Assembly: GCA_900552675.1 (NCBI GenBank)
Contig: USAI01000013.1
Coordinates: 1 to 39,223, forward strand
Direction: 5' to 3'
Length of the DNA: 39,223 nt
Source: an uncultured Prevotella sp.
Lineage (GTDB): Bacteria; Bacteroidota; Bacteroidia; Bacteroidales; Bacteroidaceae
In this document: one piece after another, positions 1 to 8,646 of the stretch
Position numbering within the stretch: the stretch's first letter is position 1
Layout of the letters: each line of letters opens with the position of its first letter
Notes under the pieces: model-generated
Seen by the model: the letters and a program-made list of their open reading frames with translations, nothing else
What the model was told of the DNA's origin: nothing
Database searches by the model: none
Program-made: the position numbers and the translations under genes

Positions 1-49
1 TACGAGATTAGACTAGTGACTGGAGTTCAGACGTGTGCTCTTCCGATCT
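1..49. other. Illumina sequencing adapter (not genomic)
   Basis: Bases 1-8 match the end of the P7 flow-cell oligo, bases 9-15 look like a 7-nt index, and bases 16-49 are the full 34-nt TruSeq read-2 primer ending in GATCT. Genomic sequence starts at base 50. The forward translation of this stretch begins TGVQTCALPI, a peptide that recurs as an artefact in protein databases. This marks an untrimmed contig end. Confidence 0.98.
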
Positions 50-591
50 CACTTCAGGTTTTTGCGTCCCATTTTAGTGCGTACAAAGATGCGATAAGTG
101 GGGTCTTGATTATTCATGATGGTCCATTTCTGAGCCGTTTGAAATACCACCCACTCCATGTCGTCAAGCACGTTAGGGCCTACGCCATATTCGTTAGCCA
201 AACATTGCACCCAGGTGCGCCCGCCACCCTGTTTAGGCAGCGATGTTGAGGGCATTACCACCATGGGCAATTCTTTTTCTCTGTCGTCGGCCAAATCGGT
301 TTTATATGTTACGGTAGCATGTTTAGCCATCTCCCAATCTTTAGGCACAAGCATGGCAAACACAAGGTTGGTGGTTACGCCATCGTTTCCCTGTATGCGA
401 GCTTCAATATGCCCATTAACAGTAAATGTAGCCTCTTCGCCCGCCTTGGCATAATACACCTCTTTACCATCAGGCCCTATTTGTGCAATTGAATAGCCAT
501 CTAAAAACACACATCCTGTGACAGCACATAATAACACTCCTACCAAAGCGAGGTTAAGGCGCATCCATTTGTTTTTCAAAAGATTATTCAT
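49..591 (-). CDS. DUF4961-like surface lipoprotein, 3' end cut by adapter
   Basis: The protein starts with a lipoprotein signal peptide (hydrophobic residues about 12-24, lipobox V-T-G-C with the lipidated Cys at 27). The rest is a beta-rich, Ig-like region with no catalytic motif. Its size, lipoprotein signal and place two genes after SusD fit the DUF4961 group found beside SusC/SusD in Bacteroidota loci; this family call is from memory. These proteins are thought to sit at the outer surface and help glycan binding, but the function is not established. The TGA stop is formed from genomic bases 50-51 plus base 49, which is the terminal T of the adapter. The true C-terminus is therefore unknown and the protein probably continues. 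It lies 34 bp after the DUF5004-like gene. Confidence 0.75.
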   Translation of the reverse strand: MNNLLKNKWMRLNLALVGVLLCAVTGCVFLDGYSIAQIGPDGKEVYYAKAGEEATFTVNGHIEARIQGNDGVTTNLVFAMLVPKDWEMAKHATVTYKTDLADDREKELPMVVMPSTSLPKQGGGRTWVQCLANEYGVGPNVLDDMEWVVFQTAQKWTIMNNQDPTYRIFVRTKMGRKNLK

Positions 592-625
592 ATTTAGAAA
601 AAAGATCTTGTTTATACGTTTTTAT

Positions 626-1090
626 TTATTTGTCAGCCACCCGTTCCATTGTATAGGTATATTTATTTTTGTCGCAACCTGGCGACAGATTGATTGACAA
701 AGAGCGGCGGCCTTCTACAATAGGATAACTAAAGTCTGCCTGTACATCGCCTTGCACACCCGTTTCTTGAAAGGTGATACGCTGCGGATGACGAGCATCA
801 TCAATACTCCATACACCGTCGCGCTCAACAACAAAGGGTAAATAGTTATCAATATGGAAAGTGCCATCGCTATTCATGTGCAATGCGAACTGGGTAAAAT
901 CCATTTCTTTAGTAATGTCAACGTCGTTGCGCACCACACTTTTCAGTTTCCACACACCGCTAAGGTCTTTTAATGCTTCAGTAGCAGCATACGGATCAGT
1001 GCTATCGCTAAAAGCGTTACATGCCACCAGGCCGCTAACAATTAGTATCATGCTTAGCATTTTGCTGATATTTTTCAACATTTCTTTCAT
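626..1090 (-). CDS. DUF5004-like small lipoprotein (lipocalin-like)
   Basis: This is a 154-residue secreted lipoprotein. With the start at 1090 the signal peptide is short and has a clean lipobox (L-V-A-C, Cys at about 24). An upstream ATG at 1123 would add 12 residues and overlap the SusD stop, so 1090 is preferred (1081 is also possible). The mature part opens with LSGVWKLKSVV and has alternating strands and a DGTF turn, as in lipocalin-like DUF5004 proteins that accompany SusD. No enzyme motif is visible. It is 25 bp downstream of SusD and is probably co-transcribed with it. The role is likely outer-membrane glycan binding or assembly with the Sus complex, by association only. Confidence 0.72.
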   Translation of the reverse strand: MKEMLKNISKMLSMILIVSGLVACNAFSDSTDPYAATEALKDLSGVWKLKSVVRNDVDITKEMDFTQFALHMNSDGTFHIDNYLPFVVERDGVWSIDDARHPQRITFQETGVQGDVQADFSYPIVEGRRSLSINLSPGCDKNKYTYTMERVADK

Positions 1091-1115
1091 AAGTATTGTC
1101 AGAGTGTTTACATTG

Positions 1116-2978
1116 TTAATCATAATATGGGTTCTGTAAGAGATCTGGCGTCTTTACCGTTTCTGCATAGGGTATAGGCCAATAATACATAGCCTTTCTG
1201 AACACATGTGTGCTAACATCGAAAGTGCGTGCCTTATACACTACATTATTATTTTCGTCTAACACGCGGGCAATCTCAGTACCATGCATTGTTTTATTGT
1301 CTGTTTTATCAGCAATCATCCAACGACGCACATCGAAGAAGCGGAAGCCCTCAAAAGCCAATTCAAGACGACGTTCTAAACGTATAGCCTCACGCATTTC
1401 TTCTTGCGTCATATTTGCCTTTAAGCCATACATACCATCAGCGCCAGCATTTATGCCCGCACGTCGGCGTATCAGTTTTAGCATTTCTAAAGCACCACCC
1501 TTCACACCATTGCCTAAATCTTCTGTAAAATCAGGGCCATAAGCTTCGTTACAACACTCAGCGTATGTAAGCATCACCTCTGCAAACCTAATAAGCGGAT
1601 GAGATTGTATGGGTTCTATCCACCAATTGCCTGATGCACCACGACTCAGCATTTTTCTTGTATACAATCCTGTAGGCGTACCTTTAAATACAGCATCCTG
1701 TGTAGAGTTGTCTCCTGTAAATGTGTAACACGTTACTTGTGTGCTACCCTGGTTATATAATTTGCTTCCATTATACACCACCGTATTATTGAAGCGAGGG
1801 TCACGACCATCGGCAGGCTTAAGCGGGTTGTATGTAATTGAGCTTTCAGTAATTGGCTTACCATCTATCATGGGGAAGGCATCAGCCAAATCGGCATATA
1901 CATAACCAGCCGAACCGTTGCCACCAAATGAGGGTGGATCAAGCTTTTGAGCGGTAGAAATGCCTAACGGCAACTTGCGCATCAAGATTACTTCTTGATA
2001 AGGGCCGAAAGGATATTTATAGTCGCCATACGATGTGCAGTCGAGATACTCTCCTGGGAATTGTACTGCATAAAAGCCCCAACCCTTCTCTGGTCCTGCC
2101 ACAGGAAAATCGTCACAATAGTGGTTCTCATACAAGCGATAATCGCCTTTCATCACCATAGCAGCACGAGCAGCATTATAGGCTTCAACCCATCGTTGTG
2201 GGTTATTGTCGGCATAGCCTAACAGCAGTTTTGTTTGTTCGGTACCAAAACCACTGCCATTATGCAACGGGCTAGCAGCATCAAGCTTCACACGCATAAT
2301 AAGAGCATAACAACAAGCAGCATTGATACGACCGTTGCTACGACCACTATTGCGAGGTTGCAAGGCACCCTCATCAAGAAGCGCTTGACATTCAGATACA
2401 ATATAGTCAACACAGTCGGCATAGGTATCGCGGGTAGACTTCACCTTATCATCAGCTTTATAAATAGCATCGCCTATTAGTGGTATACCGCCATAATGTC
2501 GCAATAAGATATAATAATACCAAGCCCGCAAAAAGCGTGCTTCAGAAGCATATTGCTTTTTCGTTATCTCGTTCATGGGTGAACGCGATACATTCTTCAT
2601 AAACACATTGCAACGCCGAATGTTGGTATAACAAGTGCTCCACACATCTGATGCTACGGTCAAAGCATTAACAGTGCCTGTTGCAAAGGCCGAACCTGTA
2701 GAGGTAGCCGACTCTTTACGCGGTTCAGCTTCGTCACAAGCAATCTGTAGTCCACCTTTTCCGCTACCATTGATATTACCAAAGCGGTCAATATCAACAT
2801 CAAAGCCTACATCAGAATAGATTTGTGATAGAAATCCAGACGTGTAGGTACTGTCTGCAAAAACAGTAGTCTCGTCAAGGTCTGTGGTAACAGTTTGATC
2901 GAGGAAGCTGTCATCGCAAGATGTCATTCCAACCAATGTAGAGAGGAACAACAAGGTAAAGAGATGTCTCTTTCTCAT
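1116..2978 (-). CDS. SusD/RagB-family glycan-binding lipoprotein
   Basis: This is a 620-residue SusD-like protein. It has a lipoprotein signal (MRKRHLF..., lipobox M-T-S-C, Cys 21) followed by the typical acidic start DDSFLDQ. The TPR-like core includes a segment of the ARFLRAWYYYILLRHYGGIPLI type near residues 150-170, and the C-terminal SusD region has RLERRLELAFEGFRFFDVRRW near residue 555. SusD proteins cap a SusC TonB-dependent porin and capture oligosaccharides at the cell surface. The expected susC is not upstream: 96 bp away lies the GH78 gene instead. The sequence is full length and intact. It is followed by DUF5004- and DUF4961-like genes, a common Bacteroidota arrangement. Confidence 0.95.
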   Translation of the reverse strand: MRKRHLFTLLFLSTLVGMTSCDDSFLDQTVTTDLDETTVFADSTYTSGFLSQIYSDVGFDVDIDRFGNINGSGKGGLQIACDEAEPRKESATSTGSAFATGTVNALTVASDVWSTCYTNIRRCNVFMKNVSRSPMNEITKKQYASEARFLRAWYYYILLRHYGGIPLIGDAIYKADDKVKSTRDTYADCVDYIVSECQALLDEGALQPRNSGRSNGRINAACCYALIMRVKLDAASPLHNGSGFGTEQTKLLLGYADNNPQRWVEAYNAARAAMVMKGDYRLYENHYCDDFPVAGPEKGWGFYAVQFPGEYLDCTSYGDYKYPFGPYQEVILMRKLPLGISTAQKLDPPSFGGNGSAGYVYADLADAFPMIDGKPITESSITYNPLKPADGRDPRFNNTVVYNGSKLYNQGSTQVTCYTFTGDNSTQDAVFKGTPTGLYTRKMLSRGASGNWWIEPIQSHPLIRFAEVMLTYAECCNEAYGPDFTEDLGNGVKGGALEMLKLIRRRAGINAGADGMYGLKANMTQEEMREAIRLERRLELAFEGFRFFDVRRWMIADKTDNKTMHGTEIARVLDENNNVVYKARTFDVSTHVFRKAMYYWPIPYAETVKTPDLLQNPYYD

Positions 2979-3074
2979 AGATTTAGTTATTATATTATTT
3001 GTTTTAATTTACATTCATTTAATAAAATACGTATATAGCAGTCAGTTCCACTATTTCTTTTTATTTAAAATATG

Positions 3075-5642
3075 TTAAAACATCCATTCTCCTGAACCTA
3101 CGATGTGTCGTTTGCCACGCCACACTACCTCAGCTTCTACGCCAACAGGTATCTGTGCCTTCAATTGGCTGCCACGCCACTCAGTGCGCAAAAGTCCGTA
3201 GGGCGTTTGTCGAGTGGTGGTGGCCCAAGTTACATCCTTAGGGCATTGTGGAGCAATAATAACACGCTGATATCCCACCCCATCATCAGTAGGACGTATG
3301 CCTCCCAATGCCTGATAAAACCATAAGCCAATTCCATTATAGCAATTGTGTACATGGCTTCTTTCACCATTCCAATACTCCCATGTAGTAGTAGCATTAT
3401 TGTCAATCATATACAGATATCCAGGATAAGAGCGTTGTTTCAGCATGTTATACACTAGTTGTGATGGCTCGGGTTGAGATTGCCCTTGCAGTATTGCCCA
3501 CTGTGTAAAAATAGCAGTACCCACCAGTCCGCCAGCAATATGGCCATTAAAACGCCCATAACAAGATGCAATGATGCGTTGCACTACTGCTGAATGTAAA
3601 GATGCTGGCACAGCGCCTACCAATAACGGATATGCCATATCAAGGGGAGAACCCGTGGCATAAGTGGTGTCAGTGGCATGAAAGAAGGCATTGTGTATCT
3701 GCACATTTAGTGTGTCACGCTGCGAGGCAAATATGGTAGCTTCATCAAGATGTCCAAGAGTATGAGCTATCTTAGCCATTGTTCCAAGACAATCGGACAA
3801 CACACAATTATTCGTTAGTTCAGCCGACTCTCCTCCTACTTCAACGCCTGTAGGTGCCAACCAATCGCCTAAGAACCACATACGTCGGTTATCATCTGGC
3901 CACGGTTGTAACAGTCCATCTTTCATATAATGCTGTGCATATTGTATCCATCGTTTCATTTTGTCATAATAACGTGTCATGGTACGCGCATCGGCATAGT
4001 TTACATAGGTGCGCCAGGGGGCTTTCACCATAAACGCGCTCCAATAAGCACCGCCACCACCACCTCCTGCGGGGGCCACATAAGGCAAGTTACCGTCTTC
4101 GCCCATAGTATCGGCCCATGCTTGCAACCAATTATAATAGGTTGGAGCCACATTACAAAAGGTTTGCACGGTAGGTGTTGACGAATTTCCATCTCCTCCA
4201 TAGCCCATGCGTTCAAGGTGTGGACAATCAACCATATACCCACTAAATGTTAGACAACGCATAGTGCGCGCTATCATATCATGTATAGCATTTAGGTCAT
4301 TATCAGAACAACAAAACGTTGCAGTTTCGGTATACTGTCCTGAAATTTGAAGTGCATGCACATCTGTAGAGAGAAGCTGTGTTAAACCTGATATTTTCAC
4401 ATACCTAAAGGCATGATGATGAAACTTGTTTTGAAAAAGCTCGTCGCCCTTTCCTGCTGAGATGTAACTATCAGATTCGCCCTGTGAACAAAATCCAACT
4501 GAATCAACGATATTATCAGTATACTCCATTTTTACTTCTTGCCCCACACGCAGCCCTCGCATCTTTAGGGATAGCCAAGCTGTAGATACTTGTCCAAAAT
4601 CAACAAGCCAAACATCATTTTTTAAACGTTGTATCTGTTTTGCCGCATGTATAGCAATAATAGCATTAGGCTCGCACATTTGTGGCGAAGCCTTCACTCC
4701 ATGCACTGGTACCTCTGCCACAGGCGTCCAGGCATGTTGCGCTGCCGTTAGAATACGCCCATCAACGCGTTCACCCCCAAACTGTAAAGCTTGCCACGTG
4801 CCTGTATCATGATAACCACTTGCAGTGGCCTTCCATGAAGCATCTGTACAGCATAAATGTTTCATGGTGCCTGGCAACACTTCTACTAAGTCGGCTCGCA
4901 CTAAAGGCCCATCATACTGTGCAAAGCCCAAGTTACGACGATACCATCCCTTACCAAGCCATAAACGAATCTCATTATTGCCTTTACGCACCATTGGTGT
5001 AATGTCATAGGTTACCGTTAAACTACGTTTATTAAGTTGCGCTACAGCAGGAGCCAGCACTGCTGAGCCCGCCTTTTTCCCATTAACATACACCTCATGA
5101 TAGCCCAACGAGTTGACATGTAACAACAAACGCTTATGTTTATCAGGTGAAATATACACTATTTTTCTCACAATGGGTGAGGTGCATGCCACTTCTGACA
5201 AAGGCATGCCAATATATTTTCCTCGCATATCAGTAGTATGCAAAAGCCCTATACCGAAAGGTTGAATCTCACTCCAGTCAGACACCTCACCCTTGTCGTT
5301 CCAACTGCGCACACGCCAGTAATACAGGTGTCCACTATGCAATTGTTTTCCACCATAAGGCACCATGACGCTGGTTGATGTCTGTTTACACACTTGCCAA
5401 CAATCGGCTTTTCCATGTAATAGGCGCACACTATCTGTGCCCACCTGTAGTTCGTAAGCCGTCTGTCGAGCATTATTATATGTTGCATGGTTTAACCAGC
5501 TGAAATGGGGTTGCGTATTATCTATAGCTAAGGGAGCCTTAAGGTTTTCACACGTCAACCCATCAATCTTTAAGGGCTCTGCCATTAACGTAGCGATATT
5601 ACAACTGATGCACACGAGTATTGCAAGACTTATTTTTCTCAT
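3075..5642 (-). CDS. Alpha-L-rhamnosidase, GH78
   Basis: This 855-residue secreted enzyme removes terminal alpha-L-rhamnose from plant or microbial glycans. A signal peptide covers about residues 1-21. An N-terminal fibronectin-like domain follows (FSWL near 47; WRVRSWNDKGEVSDWS near 109-123), then a beta-sandwich (VNSLGYHEVYVNGKKAG near 176-192), the (alpha/alpha)6 catalytic barrel and a C-terminal beta-sandwich. The motif DCPHLERMGYGGD at 472-484 supplies D472, E477 and D484 with the same +5 and +12 spacing as the catalytic residues of Bacillus RhaB. E755 in TTTWEYW matches the fourth conserved acid. A seven-Gly run lies at about 526-531. The gene sits between a repeat-bearing gap (236 bp) and susD. 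Confidence 0.95.
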   Translation of the reverse strand: MRKISLAILVCISCNIATLMAEPLKIDGLTCENLKAPLAIDNTQPHFSWLNHATYNNARQTAYELQVGTDSVRLLHGKADCWQVCKQTSTSVMVPYGGKQLHSGHLYYWRVRSWNDKGEVSDWSEIQPFGIGLLHTTDMRGKYIGMPLSEVACTSPIVRKIVYISPDKHKRLLLHVNSLGYHEVYVNGKKAGSAVLAPAVAQLNKRSLTVTYDITPMVRKGNNEIRLWLGKGWYRRNLGFAQYDGPLVRADLVEVLPGTMKHLCCTDASWKATASGYHDTGTWQALQFGGERVDGRILTAAQHAWTPVAEVPVHGVKASPQMCEPNAIIAIHAAKQIQRLKNDVWLVDFGQVSTAWLSLKMRGLRVGQEVKMEYTDNIVDSVGFCSQGESDSYISAGKGDELFQNKFHHHAFRYVKISGLTQLLSTDVHALQISGQYTETATFCCSDNDLNAIHDMIARTMRCLTFSGYMVDCPHLERMGYGGDGNSSTPTVQTFCNVAPTYYNWLQAWADTMGEDGNLPYVAPAGGGGGGAYWSAFMVKAPWRTYVNYADARTMTRYYDKMKRWIQYAQHYMKDGLLQPWPDDNRRMWFLGDWLAPTGVEVGGESAELTNNCVLSDCLGTMAKIAHTLGHLDEATIFASQRDTLNVQIHNAFFHATDTTYATGSPLDMAYPLLVGAVPASLHSAVVQRIIASCYGRFNGHIAGGLVGTAIFTQWAILQGQSQPEPSQLVYNMLKQRSYPGYLYMIDNNATTTWEYWNGERSHVHNCYNGIGLWFYQALGGIRPTDDGVGYQRVIIAPQCPKDVTWATTTRQTPYGLLRTEWRGSQLKAQIPVGVEAEVVWRGKRHIVGSGEWMF

Positions 5643-5668
5643 ATTTCACATTGTTTTATCTTTGACTA

Positions 5669-5846
5669 AAGTTTCGCAAGTTTTCAACTTGCTGTCAGTA
5701 AACGAGTTGACAAGTAGGCAAGCTGCAACCCATACTTATCAAAATTGTTATATAGAGTTTGAGTTGTAAAAGCAAACAGCTCGTTCGCTCGGCTTTGCCG
5801 TTTGCCTAAGCAAGAACTATCAGCATGCCAAAAGCATGCGAAACTT
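5669..5846. repeat. MITE-like intergenic element with terminal inverted repeats
   Basis: The 236-bp gap between the GH78 and GH2 genes holds a segment bounded by a perfect 10-bp inverted repeat: AAGTTTCGCA at 5669-5678 and TGCGAAACTT at 5837-5846. If the repeat is read as 9 bp, both sides are flanked by TAA, a possible 3-bp target duplication. Just inside the left end is a perfect hairpin with GCAAGTT arms (5676-5682 and 5686-5692). Near the right end GCATGC occurs twice. No protein is convincingly encoded. It could be a small non-autonomous element or a leader/attenuator of the GH78 gene. Confidence 0.4.
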
Positions 5847-5878
5847 AAATCTTTTAAACAGCAGATACTCATTATTAT

Positions 5879-8542
5879 TTATCGTACCATGGCCAAGCAA
5901 CGTTCACGTTGAGCATAAGTTTTGCATAACAGTTGCACCGCACCATTACTACCGTCAAGCATTTCGACAGCAACTGGACACTGTTCGCCTGGCATAAGGG
6001 TAAGATAATTATCGCTCCACAGTACAGGTAAAACACGTTCACCCGACTGTTTATTGACGAGACGTAAACGATTGGCGAAAGCAACGCCTTTTCCTTTATT
6101 TGTAAGGGTAAACGATAGTTTATTACCCTTTCGTTCTATGTTGCTCACCTTCAACTTACTGGTGGGCAAAGAAGCAAGCGCTTCGTAACACAAAGGTTCA
6201 CGACCGTTTGTCCAATAAAAATTATCGGCAACGAGTTTTCCTTTTTTTGTTACAAGTAACAAGCGTATAAACTGCAAGCCAGCATCTTTCGTATTGAGAA
6301 CAAAAGCTTCGCGCATATCTTCTGTGGGACAACTAAGCGATGCTGATTGCCTTGCTATCTCCTGTCCCATTACATTATAACGAATAGCTGTAACGGTTAC
6401 ATCGTCAAGGGGCGAAGCCGAAGCATTGATAACCTTCACGCTACCTGTTAGGCAATTCCATTGCACATGTTGTGGTTCACATGCCTTACGAGCCCCCCAA
6501 TAGCACCCCGTAGGATCATAATAATAATCGTAGGTTTGCCAAACGAACGATGGATAAGCAGGATGACTCATCCATATCAACATGCCAGCAGCATCGTTCC
6601 ACATTTTATCTTGCCATGCCTCATACATACCTTTCATGTCTTCAAGATTTACTAACTGAGCCCGCTCGCAAAAACTCTCCAAGTTTTTTGGTTTTCCATA
6701 CCGTTTGTCTACAGCCTCAACATAACTGATAGGAAACGCGTTGGATGCTTCTTTCCCAAAGAAGTGATAGTTCCATAAATTGTTATTGTCTTCTTTCAGC
6801 TGTTGTTCACTGGGCAATGGCCACTGCTTGTCTTTAGGTATGAAGAGGCACACGCTTTCATATTGCGGAAAAGTGGCCATGCCTATCTCTGTGCGAAAAC
6901 CGTAACCATAATTATAGCCATAAGGATAAGCTGGCTTTTCAAAAGCGAGGTTGCTGGCCGAGGTTTCAAAATGGTGAGCAGGCGGAAAATCGCGCCACCA
7001 TCCACTGCCAGATAGACCATCTTGATTTGAACACGACTTATACAAACGATCATTACCATCTTCTTTCATCACTATCATGCGTAGCGCTTGGTCAATATCA
7101 GGCACGGGATGTGTCTCGTTAGCCCCACACCATACAGCAATGCAAGCATGATTGCGTAAGCGACGCACCTTGTCACGAGCATTTATTATAAAAGCATTAT
7201 GGTCAGCCACATCATTATAAGCTACATAAAGCCAAAAATCGTCCCACACCATGATACCTTGCTCATCGCAATAGTCGTAAAACTCGTCATCAGTAACACA
7301 GCCTGTCCACAGACGTATCATATTATAATTCATATCTTTATGTAGTCGGATTTTTGTTTCATATTGCTTACCATGGCAACGCAACATATACTCAGACATA
7401 CCCCAGTTACCACCCTTCACAAAGATATGTTTATCGTTAACATACAGATTGAGGACAGGAAAGCCTACTGCGTTGTCAACCATACGATACTCATACTTTC
7501 GAATACCGAAACGCACATTGCGCACATCGCTCACTTTTCCATCTACCGAACATTGCAAACGACAGGTATAAAGGTTGGGGGCACCGTAACCATTGGGCCA
7601 CCACAATTTAGGGTTATTTATCACGAGCGATGCTAACTGGTATTTATTGAGATAGAAATGCGCCGTATCGCCAGCCGCAACCTGAAGGGTCTTGCTAAAC
7701 TGAATATTGCCAGGCATAATGGTGCCTTGAACACTTATTGATTGTGTTTGCGAAGAATGGTTGGCCACACCCGAGGCAATGCTCAGTTCTGCCTGTTGCA
7801 ATGTGGGCAAATGGCTACGCACCCATGGATCAACAAGAACGGCACTTCCTGTAACCTCAACACGCGCATGGCCAGTGATACCTGCTAAACGTCCAGGAAC
7901 ATAAGGCATCCAGTCCCATCCTGCTCCCGCTAGATAACTCGGGCTACATGCCACACCATAGGGGTCTTTTGCGTTACGTGATTTACGTTGATCAGGATCG
8001 TATATCAGCACAGCAATTATGTTTTTTTCGTTAGCGCGATACAGGTGAGTTACGTTGAAACGCGAACGCAACATATGGCCCTTTATATCTTTTACTGAAG
8101 TATCAGAGCCCGATATCTTATGACCATTAAAATAGAAATCGGCATATTTGTTGATATTGTCAAAACACAACCATACCTGCTGATGAGCCGAAGGCGACTG
8201 TGGTAAGCTGAAAGTGCCTACATACCAAAACGGACGGTTGTACCTACTTTCATCTACCTTATATATATTATCGGCATATTCGGGACATGCTTCATGACCC
8301 GCCTCAACATAGGCTGTAAACACGGTGCCTGGCACTACACCACGCACATGCTCAGGTAGGGAGACTTGTTGCGAAGACAATTGCTGACCCGTCATTGGGG
8401 TTGAGGCTTGCGGAAATACTTGCCATGAAATGCCATCAGAACTACTCTCCAGCGAATAGTTTTGTACCTGTGCTTGCACCATGAATGAGAACGAAAGCAA
8501 CCACAATGTAATGAAGCCAAATAAAAAACTTTGTTTCATCAT
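5879..8542 (-). CDS. GH2 exo-glycosidase, beta-mannosidase / exo-beta-glucosaminidase type
   Basis: This 887-residue secreted enzyme has a signal peptide (about 1-24, ending VQAQ). It then has the GH2 layout: sugar-binding jelly roll (LCFDNINKYADFYFNG near 125-140), Ig-like domain with PKLWWPNGYG at 311-320, a TIM barrel, and C-terminal Ig-like modules. The acid/base is E476 in WCGANETHP and the likely nucleophile is E552 in FRTEIGM. GIMVWDDFW at 429-437 is the usual beta-4 strand motif. The CGANE form is closer to the mannosidase/exo-glucosaminidase branch than to beta-galactosidases, so I infer a beta-mannoside or beta-glucosaminide substrate; the exact sugar cannot be read from sequence. 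It lies 104 bp after GH92 and is probably in the same transcript. Confidence 0.88.
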   Translation of the reverse strand: MMKQSFLFGFITLWLLSFSFMVQAQVQNYSLESSSDGISWQVFPQASTPMTGQQLSSQQVSLPEHVRGVVPGTVFTAYVEAGHEACPEYADNIYKVDESRYNRPFWYVGTFSLPQSPSAHQQVWLCFDNINKYADFYFNGHKISGSDTSVKDIKGHMLRSRFNVTHLYRANEKNIIAVLIYDPDQRKSRNAKDPYGVACSPSYLAGAGWDWMPYVPGRLAGITGHARVEVTGSAVLVDPWVRSHLPTLQQAELSIASGVANHSSQTQSISVQGTIMPGNIQFSKTLQVAAGDTAHFYLNKYQLASLVINNPKLWWPNGYGAPNLYTCRLQCSVDGKVSDVRNVRFGIRKYEYRMVDNAVGFPVLNLYVNDKHIFVKGGNWGMSEYMLRCHGKQYETKIRLHKDMNYNMIRLWTGCVTDDEFYDYCDEQGIMVWDDFWLYVAYNDVADHNAFIINARDKVRRLRNHACIAVWCGANETHPVPDIDQALRMIVMKEDGNDRLYKSCSNQDGLSGSGWWRDFPPAHHFETSASNLAFEKPAYPYGYNYGYGFRTEIGMATFPQYESVCLFIPKDKQWPLPSEQQLKEDNNNLWNYHFFGKEASNAFPISYVEAVDKRYGKPKNLESFCERAQLVNLEDMKGMYEAWQDKMWNDAAGMLIWMSHPAYPSFVWQTYDYYYDPTGCYWGARKACEPQHVQWNCLTGSVKVINASASPLDDVTVTAIRYNVMGQEIARQSASLSCPTEDMREAFVLNTKDAGLQFIRLLLVTKKGKLVADNFYWTNGREPLCYEALASLPTSKLKVSNIERKGNKLSFTLTNKGKGVAFANRLRLVNKQSGERVLPVLWSDNYLTLMPGEQCPVAVEMLDGSNGAVQLLCKTYAQRERCLAMVR

Positions 8543-8646
8543 AATATAAAAGAGTGTTATCGAAAAATATTGTATTTTACTTTTTGCATCATTTTACCAT
8601 TTAAGAGAGCGCACCAAGAAGAGGTGCACCCAAAAAAGAAGAGGCA

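Noticed and set aside
16..249. 77-aa plus-strand frame beginning TGVQTCALPI
   Set aside because: Its start is translated adapter and the rest is antisense to the lipoprotein gene; a known type of database artefact.
5684..5872. 62-aa minus-strand frame between the GH2 and GH78 genes
   Set aside because: It lies in the MITE-like repeat, is Cys-rich without pattern, and has no signal or family likeness.
8611..8627. GCACC/GGTGC hairpin after the GH92 gene as a terminator
   Set aside because: The stem is only five perfect pairs and has no T-run on the minus strand; genes on both sides are likely co-transcribed.
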